Assembly: GCA_045629285.1 (NCBI GenBank)
Contig: JAZQQY010000035.1
Location: 186,001 to 250,000, forward strand
Length of the DNA stretch: 64,000 bases
Origin: UBA1723 sp045629285
GTDB taxonomy: Bacteria; Bacteroidota; Bacteroidia; Bacteroidales; Paludibacteraceae
Direction: 5' to 3'
Positions 52,933-61,947 of the stretch are shown in pieces; positions within the stretch are counted from its first letter, which is position 1, and the number at the start of each line of letters is the position of its first letter. The position numbers and the translations under genes are program-made. Under the pieces are notes generated by a model. The model had not been told where the DNA came from and ran no database searches. It saw only the letters and a program-made list of their open reading frames with translations.

Positions 52933-54027
52933 ATGAAAAGTGTTCTGTTGGATGATTTGTTAGAAGATGGTTTTTCTAAAAAAATGGCAACGTATTATCT
53001 TGATCATGTAAAAAAAGAAATATGTAATCCTTTATATGATCAAGACTATGTGACGTGGTGCCATAATAATGGTTTCTTGGCGGAGAGTGCATATGCATAT
53101 GGATTAAATGATGCGAATAAACATTTGTATCTTTCTGATTTTGATTATTTGAAGATGTGGCCTTTAAATAATTGGACTAGAATATGGGTTGATGACAAAC
53201 TGACGTTAAAGCAAATGTTAGAAGGAACAGAATTCGACTCATTTATGCCGGAATATTTTTGTTATTCATTTTCTAAATCTGGGCGTACCCTTTTATATCC
53301 CATAAAAGGGTGTAGAAAAAAAGTTGATTCTATAGATAATCTATTGGACATTTTAAGGGAAGTTAAAGTTATAGCATGTAAACCTTGTAACGGAGCATGT
53401 TCTCAAGGTTTTTATAAGTTAGAATATAGAGATTCATCATTTTATATAAATGATGAATATGTTGGATTTGATGGTGTATCAACTTTTATTAACGACCATC
53501 CAAATTATGTTTTTACAGAATATCTGTACCCTGTTGACTACATGGCTGAAATTTCACCTATGATACACACTTTGAGAATTGTTGTGGTTAATTCAAACAA
53601 CAATCCCAAAATTTTGGGTGGATATTTGAGATTTCCAAATTCAAATACAGGTGCGGTCAATTATCTTATTGTAGATGAAAAAAATAGAGAGAAATTCAAT
53701 ATCTTTTCTGATTTCGATTTTAATAATGGAACATTTGGACCTGCCAAGTTTACGTATGTTGATAGATCTGTATTGGCTGAGAAACACCCAGATACAGGGA
53801 GATTACTAAAAGGGAATATCAAAGACTATCAAAGCTTAAAAAAGATTGTTTTGGGAATTGCTGAAAAATTCTCAACATTGGAGTATATCGGTTTTGATAT
53901 TGGAATCACAACAAAAGGATTCAAATGTATGGAGATAAACACACTTCCGGGTATAAAATATATGCAAATATTTCATCCTTTTTTTGCTGAGAGTGAATAT
54001 AGTGAATATTTTTCTACAAAACTATAG
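52933..54027 (+). CDS. Sugar-transfer-associated ATP-grasp protein
   Basis: A 364-residue protein of the type found in polysaccharide clusters (ATPgrasp_ST-like). An N-terminal helical part is followed by ATP-grasp elements (VIACKPCNGACSQGFYKL, then YVFTEYLYPVDYMAEISP) and the metal-binding end GFKCMEINTLPGIKYMQIF. The reaction is not known; ligation of an amino acid or acid to a sugar is the usual suggestion. It follows the GNAT gene by 17 bases. Confidence 0.8.
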   Translation: MKSVLLDDLLEDGFSKKMATYYLDHVKKEICNPLYDQDYVTWCHNNGFLAESAYAYGLNDANKHLYLSDFDYLKMWPLNNWTRIWVDDKLTLKQMLEGTEFDSFMPEYFCYSFSKSGRTLLYPIKGCRKKVDSIDNLLDILREVKVIACKPCNGACSQGFYKLEYRDSSFYINDEYVGFDGVSTFINDHPNYVFTEYLYPVDYMAEISPMIHTLRIVVVNSNNNPKILGGYLRFPNSNTGAVNYLIVDEKNREKFNIFSDFDFNNGTFGPAKFTYVDRSVLAEKHPDTGRLLKGNIKDYQSLKKIVLGIAEKFSTLEYIGFDIGITTKGFKCMEINTLPGIKYMQIFHPFFAESEYSEYFSTKL

Positions 54028-54038
54028 ATTTATAATTA

Positions 54039-54284
54039 ATGAATATAAATGTTCCGGTTCCTGACAAGGATTATAAAGTTTTAGTTAGATGTATTACCTA
54101 TAACCATTCAAAATATATTTGTGATGCATTGAATGGCTTTGCTATACAGAAAACGAATTTCCCGTTTATTTGTATTGTGGTAGATGATGCAAGTAAGGAT
54201 AATAACCAAGAAGTTATAAAACAATTTGCTAATGATAATTGTGATATGTCAAATGCATGGTCAGATTGTTCCTATAAGTTATAA
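54039..54284 (+). pseudogene. 5' remnant of a family-2 glycosyltransferase
   Basis: The first ~66 codons (KVLVRCITYNHSKYICDALN, then FPFICIVVDDASKDNNQEVI) closely resemble the start of the intact gene at 54626 (RCFTYNQSNYITDALNGF, VVDDASTDG). Similarity ends near 54246, and the frame then runs through unrelated codons to a stop at 54284. The nucleotide-binding DXD region and the rest of the enzyme are missing. Confidence 0.7.
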
Positions 54285-54522
54285 TGTACCAACAATTGCT
54301 ATGTGCAACCATCCCAAGCATGCTGGATTGATGAGAAAGTTAGATGTTGGCGAATATACAATTGATATTGGAGATAAGAAATTCAGTGAATCAATTATAG
54401 AAACGATTATTAGCATAGAAAATCCGAATTGCCAATATGTCAATAAACTTATGGAATGCAATAGAAAGATGATGGAACAAACTAGTAAAACATTTGAAAA
54501 AATTAAAGCATTAAAGATTTAA
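54247..54522 (+). pseudogene. 3' remnant of a polysaccharide pyruvyltransferase
   Basis: In another frame, overlapping the end of the glycosyltransferase remnant, the sequence reads MHGQIVPISYNVPTIAMCNH and ends LMRKLDVGEY plus about 60 residues. This is the C-terminal third of CsaB/WcaK-type pyruvyltransferases. The 5' two thirds are gone. The junction with the glycosyltransferase fragment points to a single deletion that joined two genes. Confidence 0.65.
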
Positions 54523-54625
54523 TGTTTTTTCATTTGATTTTTTTTCTTATTAAAACTTTGTATGTGTTTGCATGATGTGTGATCATGCTAAATTTCTCCG
54601 TTAAAAATAATTTTATTTAAGCAAT

Positions 54626-55666
54626 ATGAAATATCCTGAATTTAAGGTTTGTGTACGTTGTTTTACATATAATCAATCCAATTATATTACAGATGCTCTA
54701 AATGGATTTTGTATGCAACAAACAGATTTTCCATTTGTTTGTTGTGTAGTTGATGATGCATCAACAGATGGAGAACAAGAAGTTATTAGAAAATACTTGC
54801 TAGAGAATTTTGTTTTAGAGGATTCTAATGTAAGTAAGCATTATGATACAGCCTATGCGGAAGTGTTTTATGCTCAACATATAACAAATAAAAACTGTTA
54901 TTTCACGGTACTTTTTTTGAAAGAAAATCTTTACTCAAAGAATCAGAATTTCAAGAAATGGCAATATATTTCTGAATGGAGAGAAAAATGTGAATATGAA
55001 GCATTTTGTGAGGGAGATGACTATTGGATAGAGCCAAAGAAGTTGAAAAAACAAGTGGATATTCTTGATAGTAATTCGGAATATATGCTGACTTTTCATA
55101 ATGCCATTGTCAAATATCAGGATTCGACAATGCCAGATAAGATTATGAAAAATTTCGCAACTGGGATTTTTTCAACAGCAATGATTTTCGAAAAATGGCA
55201 GTTGCCTTTTGGCTCGGTAATGTTAAGAATTTCTTTACTTAACACACAGATTTTTAAGGATCTTACTAAAGACAGATGCTTAGATATTTGCTATTTTATT
55301 GCATCTTCAGTTGCAGGAAAAGTTTATGGTATTTCTGAATGCATGTCTGTTTATAGAAAAAATCCAGAGGGAGTATCCAACAGCATGTCTCTTGCTCTTT
55401 GTATGGATATAAATTATGGGTTGGCAAAAATTACTGGAGACAAAGAGGCCTTAGAAACAATGAAAAAATGTTCAGAAAAAGAGTTTTCTGATAATATAAT
55501 TGGATATCTAAGAGGTGAACGTCCAAATAAGGAACTTGTTAAAGTTATAAAAAAGTATAATCCAAGAGTATTGTATAGTGCATTTTTTCTTTGTTTTCGT
55601 GTTTTACTTGACGTTTTTAAGCGTAAATTGTCAAATATGTTTCATAATAAAATATACAAAAAATAA
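54626..55666 (+). CDS. Family-2 glycosyltransferase
   Basis: A 346-residue GT-A enzyme, inverting type. The start FKVCVRCFTYNQSNYITDAL, VVDDASTDG (nucleotide-binding) and FCEGDDYW (DXD) are clear. The C-terminus has a hydrophobic and basic end (FFLCFRVLLDVF) that could attach to the membrane. It is the intact relative of the remnant at 54039. The sugar donor and acceptor are unknown. Confidence 0.9.
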   Translation: MKYPEFKVCVRCFTYNQSNYITDALNGFCMQQTDFPFVCCVVDDASTDGEQEVIRKYLLENFVLEDSNVSKHYDTAYAEVFYAQHITNKNCYFTVLFLKENLYSKNQNFKKWQYISEWREKCEYEAFCEGDDYWIEPKKLKKQVDILDSNSEYMLTFHNAIVKYQDSTMPDKIMKNFATGIFSTAMIFEKWQLPFGSVMLRISLLNTQIFKDLTKDRCLDICYFIASSVAGKVYGISECMSVYRKNPEGVSNSMSLALCMDINYGLAKITGDKEALETMKKCSEKEFSDNIIGYLRGERPNKELVKVIKKYNPRVLYSAFFLCFRVLLDVFKRKLSNMFHNKIYKK

Positions 55667-55716
55667 GCCAGTCAAAGAATCTTTTGACTAAAAAATGAAA
55701 GTTAAATTAATGTCAT

Positions 55717-56685
55717 ATGAGTGTCAAACATCCAATTATTTCAATAATAGTTCCTATATACAATGCTGAGAAATATCTTCGACGATGTATTGACTCTGTT
55801 ATCACTCAAACATATCAAGATTGGGAACTCCTGCTAATCGATGATGGATCACCTGACAATTCAGGTGTTATTTGTGAAGAGTATGCGAGGACAGACTCTC
55901 GAATTCAGGTTTACCACAAAAAGAATGGGGGTGTAAGCTCTGCTCGTAACCTAGGAATTGAGAAAGTGAATGGAGATTGGATTGCTTTCGTTGATCCCGA
56001 TGACTATGTTTCTGACAATTGGTTATCCGAAGTCGATAATACTATTGCAAATAGTGATGCAGACATGATTGTTTTTGGGAATACAAAGGAAGATATTAAT
56101 GGGAATTTATTGTCTACATTCGTACCAGAGAAGTTTTATGAGAATGGTGGATGGGTTGTTTTAATGCAATCGTACAAACAATCCATGTGGAATTATCTTT
56201 ATAAAAAGAGTCTGATTATAAAGTATCGATGTTTGTGCCCTGTTGGTATTCGACTTTCTGAAGATCATGCGTTCATACTGCAATATTTGTCACACAATCC
56301 CAGTATAGCTGTGTTAAAAACTCCACTATATCACTATATTGTCAATCCAAAATCATTAATTAACTCTCAGCTAAATTTTGATGTAATAACCGATAATTTA
56401 CGGGTTGCTATATATATGATTGAATATATTCAAGAATACATTGATATAAGTACGAATATGAAGAATCGTATTATAGAGAACTGTGTAAAAGAATTCTTTA
56501 CATTTGTTATTACTATTGGTGCTGTAGGACATGCAGAAGTCCAGAAGAATTATCGTAGCTTCTTTAAGGCAATTGTTAAAAGATATCCTCAAATTACGAC
56601 AACCATATATTTTGATATTGCATTTATTAGTATAAAAATGGCCTTTTTATACAAAAGAATATTAAGGCAATTGCATGTAGCGTGA
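55717..56685 (+). CDS. Family-2 glycosyltransferase
   Basis: A 322-residue GT-A enzyme. It begins ISIIVPIYNAEKYLRRCIDS, with LLIDDGSPDNSG, the GGVSSARNLGI loop and the DXD-like FVDPDDYV. This is the common capsule and O-antigen glycosyltransferase type. It is separated by 8 bases from the deacetylase gene. Donor specificity is not evident. Confidence 0.92.
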   Translation: MSVKHPIISIIVPIYNAEKYLRRCIDSVITQTYQDWELLLIDDGSPDNSGVICEEYARTDSRIQVYHKKNGGVSSARNLGIEKVNGDWIAFVDPDDYVSDNWLSEVDNTIANSDADMIVFGNTKEDINGNLLSTFVPEKFYENGGWVVLMQSYKQSMWNYLYKKSLIIKYRCLCPVGIRLSEDHAFILQYLSHNPSIAVLKTPLYHYIVNPKSLINSQLNFDVITDNLRVAIYMIEYIQEYIDISTNMKNRIIENCVKEFFTFVITIGAVGHAEVQKNYRSFFKAIVKRYPQITTTIYFDIAFISIKMAFLYKRILRQLHVA

Positions 56686-56692
56686 TTATAAT

Positions 56693-57586
56693 ATGCATAA
56701 AAACATTCATAACTTAATTAATTCCATTATATTCCACTATGTTTCTAGAGTGAAGCATAGTGTTACGATATTTAACTATCATCAAGTGAGCAGTGTATAT
56801 AATCCAGATATTCATAATCGAGATACATGGACTCAGTTGGAAAAATTTAAGAATTCCATAATAAGACTAATGAGGTATTATGAATTTATTCCCCTACCTA
56901 AAGCACTTGAAATCTTACATAATGGAAGAATTGATAAAAACTATGCTGTTTTGACTTTTGACGATGGAGATTCCTCATTGTTGGAGATCTTGCCTGTTTT
57001 GGAGTCTTTTAGTATTCCATGTACATTGTTTATAAATAGTGCATATTTGGATGATGCTAAGTATAGTTGGGTGGACGCTAAGATTTATAATCAAACAAGG
57101 CAAAATGAGACGCCAGACGATGTGAAACATGCAATATCTATTTTGAGAAATACATGCAATCCAGTAGAGTACCAGAAGGAAATGAGATTGGCAGAAAAAT
57201 ATCACAACGGGAAACAACTGAATTTGTGTAAATATCTCACTACAGAACAATTGTTTAGCATAAATTCTTCATTAGTGACAATAGGGCTTCATGGTGCTGA
57301 GCATCAGCGTTTTGGAATGATGTCTAAGGATTGGAACAAAATGAATATTGATTCAAATTTAGAAATTGTTTCCAAACATCCGTCCTTTATTCCTGTTATA
57401 GCTTTTCCTTTTGGAAAACCGGCTGACTGGGATATAGATGTGGCTACATATGCAATGAGTAAAGGTTTGCGGATTGTCCTACATGATGGTGGCGTAAATT
57501 TTCATGATGCGGCAATGCTAAATAGAGTGCCGTCTGACAATAGAATATTTACAACTGCATTTTTAGGTAGAAACCTTTATTGTTAG
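56693..57586 (+). CDS. Polysaccharide deacetylase-family protein
   Basis: A 297-residue NodB-fold protein. The metal-binding and catalytic motif is VLTFDDGD (Asp90, Asp91), the second His motif is GLHGAEHQRF (HxxxH type), and AFPFGKPADWD is the third region. No signal peptide is seen, so it may act on the cytosolic side on a lipid-linked sugar. Removing an N-acetyl group would expose a free amine. Confidence 0.85.
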   Translation: MHKNIHNLINSIIFHYVSRVKHSVTIFNYHQVSSVYNPDIHNRDTWTQLEKFKNSIIRLMRYYEFIPLPKALEILHNGRIDKNYAVLTFDDGDSSLLEILPVLESFSIPCTLFINSAYLDDAKYSWVDAKIYNQTRQNETPDDVKHAISILRNTCNPVEYQKEMRLAEKYHNGKQLNLCKYLTTEQLFSINSSLVTIGLHGAEHQRFGMMSKDWNKMNIDSNLEIVSKHPSFIPVIAFPFGKPADWDIDVATYAMSKGLRIVLHDGGVNFHDAAMLNRVPSDNRIFTTAFLGRNLYC

Positions 57587-57590
57587 AGAT

Positions 57591-58838
57591 ATGAAAGACT
57601 TAGTATTTATTACAGATTCATTTCCTTTAGGTGGAATTACTGAAACTCCCTTTATAAAAAAGGAAATTCCTTATCTTAAAGATTCCTTCAATAGAATTAT
57701 TATTATTCCAGGAAATAGGTATTCTAAAAATTCTACAAGTTTTATAGACATGGAGAATGTGTATGTTGATCCTTATTGTGCAGATAATTATAAGATAGCA
57801 TCATCTTTCCAACTATTAAATTGGATAAAACAAAGTGTTGCGATTCGATCTCTGTTCTCAGATATTAACATTATAACTAAAAAGCAAAAACTATTTTCTA
57901 TGCTTAGATATGTAAGAAAAGCCAAGTTTTATGCTGACTATATAGAGAATCTGATAATTAAAGGGGATGTAGATCCAGAGAACACAGTCTTTTATAGTTT
58001 TTGGTTTATGGAGGCTACTTTAGCATTAGCTATTTTATCTGAAAAATATAAAATCTCATTTTATAGTAGGGCTCATGGCATTGATATGTTCGATGACAGG
58101 GTTACTTATCGGTCTTACTATATAAGAGACTATACTTTTAGTAAAATACAGCATGTTTGGGCGTGTTCTAAGTGTGGTTCTGATTATTTATGCTCTAAAT
58201 ATCCTCAATGGAAAGATAAAATATCCGTTTCATATCTTGGTTGCAGTAAGGATTTTGATGGATTGAATCCTCAAATTGGTAATCCAGACGAGATAGTTTT
58301 CTTATCTTGTGCAAGAATGCATCATGTCAAGCGTTTGCCAATGACTCTTTCTTTACTGGCAGGTTTAGCTATTAGATATCCAAGAAAGAAATTGAGTTGG
58401 ATTGTCGTTGGCGATGGAGAAGATAGAACGTCTATTGAAAACGAAATTCAAAAAGGATTACCTTCCAATTTTTCCATTGAATTAAGGGGTGCATTAAAGA
58501 ATGATAAGTTTCAAAAAATTCTTACTGAAGAACATGTTGATTGGGGAATAATGTTGAGTGAAAGTGAAGGATTTGGACTTACAATTTGTGAAATGATGTC
58601 ATACGGAATTCCAGGAATAGTATCAAATGTTGGAGGTTTGCCAGAGGTCATAGGAAGTGATAGTGGTATTTGTTTAGAAAAAAATCCGACATGCGAAACT
58701 CTCTTTGCTTCGATAAATTATTATGTTGATAATCCAGATCAATATAATCAACTAAGACAAAATGCTCATAAGCGGTGGTCGCAGCATTTTAATTCTGATA
58801 ATTTACGAAAATACTTTGCACACTCAATTTCACAATAA
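57591..58838 (+). CDS. Family-4 (GT-B) glycosyltransferase
   Basis: A 415-residue retaining-type enzyme. The C-terminal nucleotide-sugar site includes SCARMHHVKRLPM, WIVVGDGEDR and the EX7E motif in SESEGFGLTICEMMSYGIP, then NVGGLPEV. The N-terminal half (LVFITDSFPLGGITETPF) fits this group. It starts 4 bases after the deacetylase stop codon. Confidence 0.92.
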   Translation: MKDLVFITDSFPLGGITETPFIKKEIPYLKDSFNRIIIIPGNRYSKNSTSFIDMENVYVDPYCADNYKIASSFQLLNWIKQSVAIRSLFSDINIITKKQKLFSMLRYVRKAKFYADYIENLIIKGDVDPENTVFYSFWFMEATLALAILSEKYKISFYSRAHGIDMFDDRVTYRSYYIRDYTFSKIQHVWACSKCGSDYLCSKYPQWKDKISVSYLGCSKDFDGLNPQIGNPDEIVFLSCARMHHVKRLPMTLSLLAGLAIRYPRKKLSWIVVGDGEDRTSIENEIQKGLPSNFSIELRGALKNDKFQKILTEEHVDWGIMLSESEGFGLTICEMMSYGIPGIVSNVGGLPEVIGSDSGICLEKNPTCETLFASINYYVDNPDQYNQLRQNAHKRWSQHFNSDNLRKYFAHSISQ

Positions 58839-58839
58839 T

Positions 58840-59838
58840 ATGAGTAAAAAAGAAATTTGTAATCCTCTTGTCTCAATTCTTGTCCCTCTCTATAATTCGG
58901 AACTGTATATTATTGAAACTTTAGAGAGTTGTATTTCTCAAACGTATAAAAATATTGAAGTAATTGTTGTAAATGATGGTAGTACGGATAGATCTCTAGA
59001 AGTAGTAGTTGATTATGCTACTAAGCATTCGCAAGTAAAAGTCTATTCACAACCAAATTTGGGAGCATGTAGAGCAAGGAATTTTGCTTTTGAATTAAGT
59101 AGTGGAGATTATATTCTATATTTAGATGCAGATGACATTCTTGGTACAGAAAAAATCGAAAAACAAATACAATCTCTTATTTCTGTTGAGGATAAAAGTA
59201 TCATCTCATTGGGACCATGGCAGGAGTTTGTTAATACTACTGATGTCTTTTTTGAAAATAGGTCTTATTATCATGACTATGAAGAACCTATTCAAATGTT
59301 AGTTGACATATGGTCAACGGGTGGGTATTTTCAAACTTCATGTTATTTGTGTAGTAGAGAAATCATTGAAAAAACAGGGAAATGGAATGAAAGTCTTGCT
59401 AAGAATCAGGACGGTGAGTTTTTTTGTCGTATAGTTGGAAATGCAAGTAGAATTTTGTTCGTTGAAGAATCTTTGTTGTATTATCGTAGAGGGCATGATT
59501 CTATCAGTACTGCAAATATTTATTCAGAAAAAAAAATTAAATCAGTTTTGCAAAGTTATAAAACATATAAGACCGTTTTGCTTAACAAACTAGATACAAA
59601 GCAATCCCGTAAAGCCTTAGCAAGATGTTATGCTCTAGTTATGTGTAGCGTTTCGCCTAAATCTCCGTTTTTTAAAGAGGCTGAAAGTGAAATAGAACAA
59701 CTTGGAGTTAAAGCATTTCATCCCAAACCGTCTTATCCTATAAAATTTCTTTGTTCGTTAATTGGATTGTCGAACGCACTTAATTTATTGTATTATATTA
59801 AACAATGGATAAAGAAATTAAAAATATCTCGATCATAA
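58840..59838 (+). CDS. Family-2 glycosyltransferase
   Basis: A 332-residue GT-A enzyme starting at the ATG at 58840, 1 base after the preceding stop codon (58838). It has VSILVPLYNSELYIIETLES, VVNDGSTDR, a GACRARNFAF loop and the DXD motif LYLDADDILG. The end is hydrophobic (FLCSLIGLSNALNLLYYI), possibly a membrane contact. Its last 34 bases overlap the next gene. Confidence 0.9.
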   Translation: MSKKEICNPLVSILVPLYNSELYIIETLESCISQTYKNIEVIVVNDGSTDRSLEVVVDYATKHSQVKVYSQPNLGACRARNFAFELSSGDYILYLDADDILGTEKIEKQIQSLISVEDKSIISLGPWQEFVNTTDVFFENRSYYHDYEEPIQMLVDIWSTGGYFQTSCYLCSREIIEKTGKWNESLAKNQDGEFFCRIVGNASRILFVEESLLYYRRGHDSISTANIYSEKKIKSVLQSYKTYKTVLLNKLDTKQSRKALARCYALVMCSVSPKSPFFKEAESEIEQLGVKAFHPKPSYPIKFLCSLIGLSNALNLLYYIKQWIKKLKISRS

Positions 59839-60824
59839 TTCCGGTTTATAATGTAGAGAGTTATATCGAGAAATGTATAGACAGTATATTGAATCAGTCA
59901 TATGTAAGTTTTGAGTTAATATTAGTGGATGATGGTTCCATTGATAATTCTGGCCTCATTTGTGATAGATATGCGAATATTGATAGTCGTGTCAAAGTTT
60001 TTCATGTTTCTAATGGAGGTGTAAGTTCTGCTAGAAATAAAGGAATTGAAGAAGCTTCTAGTGATTGGTTGTTTTTCATAGACAGTGATGATTGGGTTGA
60101 TCCTGAATATTTGGAACAATTAATAAAAAATATAAAGTCAGAAACTTCAATATGTTATTCTGGAGTAATAAATGAATATATACAGAGTGAGAGAAAAACG
60201 ACAGCTTTTTCTTATCCGAATGTATATTGTGATTCTATAGACAATTTGGGTGTTTTCATAGCAAAATATTCAATTTTACAAAACGGATTACCGTATGCAA
60301 AAATGTTTAATAAAAGAATCCTGAATCAATATAATATTCGTTTTGACACAAGTCTTTCTTTTCATGAAGATCATTTATTCGTGTTTCAGTATCTGATGCA
60401 TGTATCAGATTTCGCCACAACGGATATAATGTCGTATCATTATCGACATGAAGAGAATAAGATGAGTTTAAGTAGTAAAAAACATAATCCTCTCAAAATA
60501 TATGAAGCAGGTGTAAAAATGTTAAAACAAACAAAAATCTTGTTGCAACAGTATCATATTGAGAATATTGCTTACAAGAAAAGAGCATATACAGATGTCG
60601 CACTTTGTCACATCGCAATTGCATTGTTACAGTCAGATAAAACAAACGAAGATGTTCTTTTGAATTCAATTCTTGAATTTAAGCAGGATTTCATTCAATA
60701 TTATACTCCGAATAGTAATGTGGCGAAGTATTTGATTCTGGCAACTTTAAAGTGCCCTTTAAGATATGGAAGAATTATACTTTTAAAATTATCAAGGATT
60801 CTTTACAAAAAAAAATATAATTAA
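59805..60824 (+). CDS. Family-2 glycosyltransferase
   Basis: A 339-residue GT-A enzyme: ISIIIPVYNVESYIEKCIDS, LVDDGSIDNSG, the loop GGVSSARNKGI and FFIDSDDWVD (DXD). It resembles the enzyme at 55717 closely in these motifs, so the two may be paralogues. It overlaps the preceding gene by 34 bases and ends 1 base before the next, a coupled arrangement. Confidence 0.9.
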   Translation: MDKEIKNISIIIPVYNVESYIEKCIDSILNQSYVSFELILVDDGSIDNSGLICDRYANIDSRVKVFHVSNGGVSSARNKGIEEASSDWLFFIDSDDWVDPEYLEQLIKNIKSETSICYSGVINEYIQSERKTTAFSYPNVYCDSIDNLGVFIAKYSILQNGLPYAKMFNKRILNQYNIRFDTSLSFHEDHLFVFQYLMHVSDFATTDIMSYHYRHEENKMSLSSKKHNPLKIYEAGVKMLKQTKILLQQYHIENIAYKKRAYTDVALCHIAIALLQSDKTNEDVLLNSILEFKQDFIQYYTPNSNVAKYLILATLKCPLRYGRIILLKLSRILYKKKYN

Positions 60825-60825
60825 T

Positions 60826-61947
60826 ATGAAAATTGCCGTTTCTGCAGATTGTTTTAGTACATTTACAAGTGGTTTTCCTGTTCGAGGAATGTTCCTTGAA
60901 TTAGTTAGATTGAGACGAAATGACAAGTTTGTCCTTTTTTATTCTAAAAGACCTACTCCCAATAGCCTAAAATATTTTTATGATGAACTTCATCAGGAAT
61001 CTAATGTAGAAGTTCAATATTTTAATGCGTCAAGTAAGCATGTAGCATTAAGTAGATTATTAACATTAGCGGATTATTGGAATTTGGATACATCTTATGA
61101 TTGTTTTCTAAATCCTGGTTATTTAGAGTATATTCCATCGTTCAAAGGTCCACAAATTTGTTGTGTGACAGACCTTTCAATTCTTAGGAATCAGGCGAGC
61201 ATACCACATGCTCGAATTATGAAAATTCAGAATATGTGGGCAAAACCATTTTATTTTAGAAAGAATATGCATGTAGTACCAATATCTCAGTTTACTAAAA
61301 ATGATATTTGTGATACATTTAATAACATAAAATGCACTTTTGATGTTGTTTTGAATGGAATAGATAATTTTTGGACGGATGATAGGTACGACACCAATGA
61401 TTATGTGGAAACATTGAAGAAAGAGAAATATTTTATTTGGTGGGGAATGATATCAAGACGTAAGAATATTGACAACCTTATTCTTGCTTATCAGAATGCA
61501 AAGAAAAAGCATTTTGATCTACCTAAGTTACTCCTTGTTGGAGGAATAGCAGATCATATGCAACATATAAAGGGAATCATATCCAATGATGACAACATAC
61601 TTTATTCGGAATTTGTAGATAACTATATTCTAAAAACAATTGTCGCAAATAGTCAAGGTTTGATATTCCCGTCCTATTATGAAGGTTTTGGTCTACCAGT
61701 AGTTGAAGCTTTTTCCCAAGGTATTCCTGTCGCTTGTTCCGATATAACCTCTCTTCCTGAGGTATCTGGAGGTTATTCTGTATTATTTAATCCAAATAGC
61801 ATTGAAGAAATAGAAGATGCTTTTGGCAAGTTGAATGAAATTGATAAATTTTCTATTGCAAATTCATTGAAAGGTTATGCAAAGAAGTTTACATACAAAA
61901 GTGCAGCTGAAAAATATAGTCAGATAATCAACAAATATAGTATATGA
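60826..61947 (+). CDS. Family-4 (GT-B) glycosyltransferase
   Basis: A 373-residue mannosyltransferase-type enzyme. The start KIAVSADCFSTFTSGFPVRG, the central PISQFTKNDI, WWGMISRRKNID and the EX7E motif YYEGFGLPVVEAFSQG are characteristic. The donor could be GDP- or UDP-linked. Its stop overlaps the wzy-like gene by 4 bases (ATGA). Confidence 0.9.
   Translation: MKIAVSADCFSTFTSGFPVRGMFLELVRLRRNDKFVLFYSKRPTPNSLKYFYDELHQESNVEVQYFNASSKHVALSRLLTLADYWNLDTSYDCFLNPGYLEYIPSFKGPQICCVTDLSILRNQASIPHARIMKIQNMWAKPFYFRKNMHVVPISQFTKNDICDTFNNIKCTFDVVLNGIDNFWTDDRYDTNDYVETLKKEKYFIWWGMISRRKNIDNLILAYQNAKKKHFDLPKLLLVGGIADHMQHIKGIISNDDNILYSEFVDNYILKTIVANSQGLIFPSYYEGFGLPVVEAFSQGIPVACSDITSLPEVSGGYSVLFNPNSIEEIEDAFGKLNEIDKFSIANSLKGYAKKFTYKSAAEKYSQIINKYSI

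Noticed and set aside
52933..54027. Interpretation of the second ATP-grasp gene as a D-Ala-D-Ala ligase
   Set aside because: It lacks the D-Ala ligase motif order and has a polysaccharide-cluster context and a different N-terminal part.
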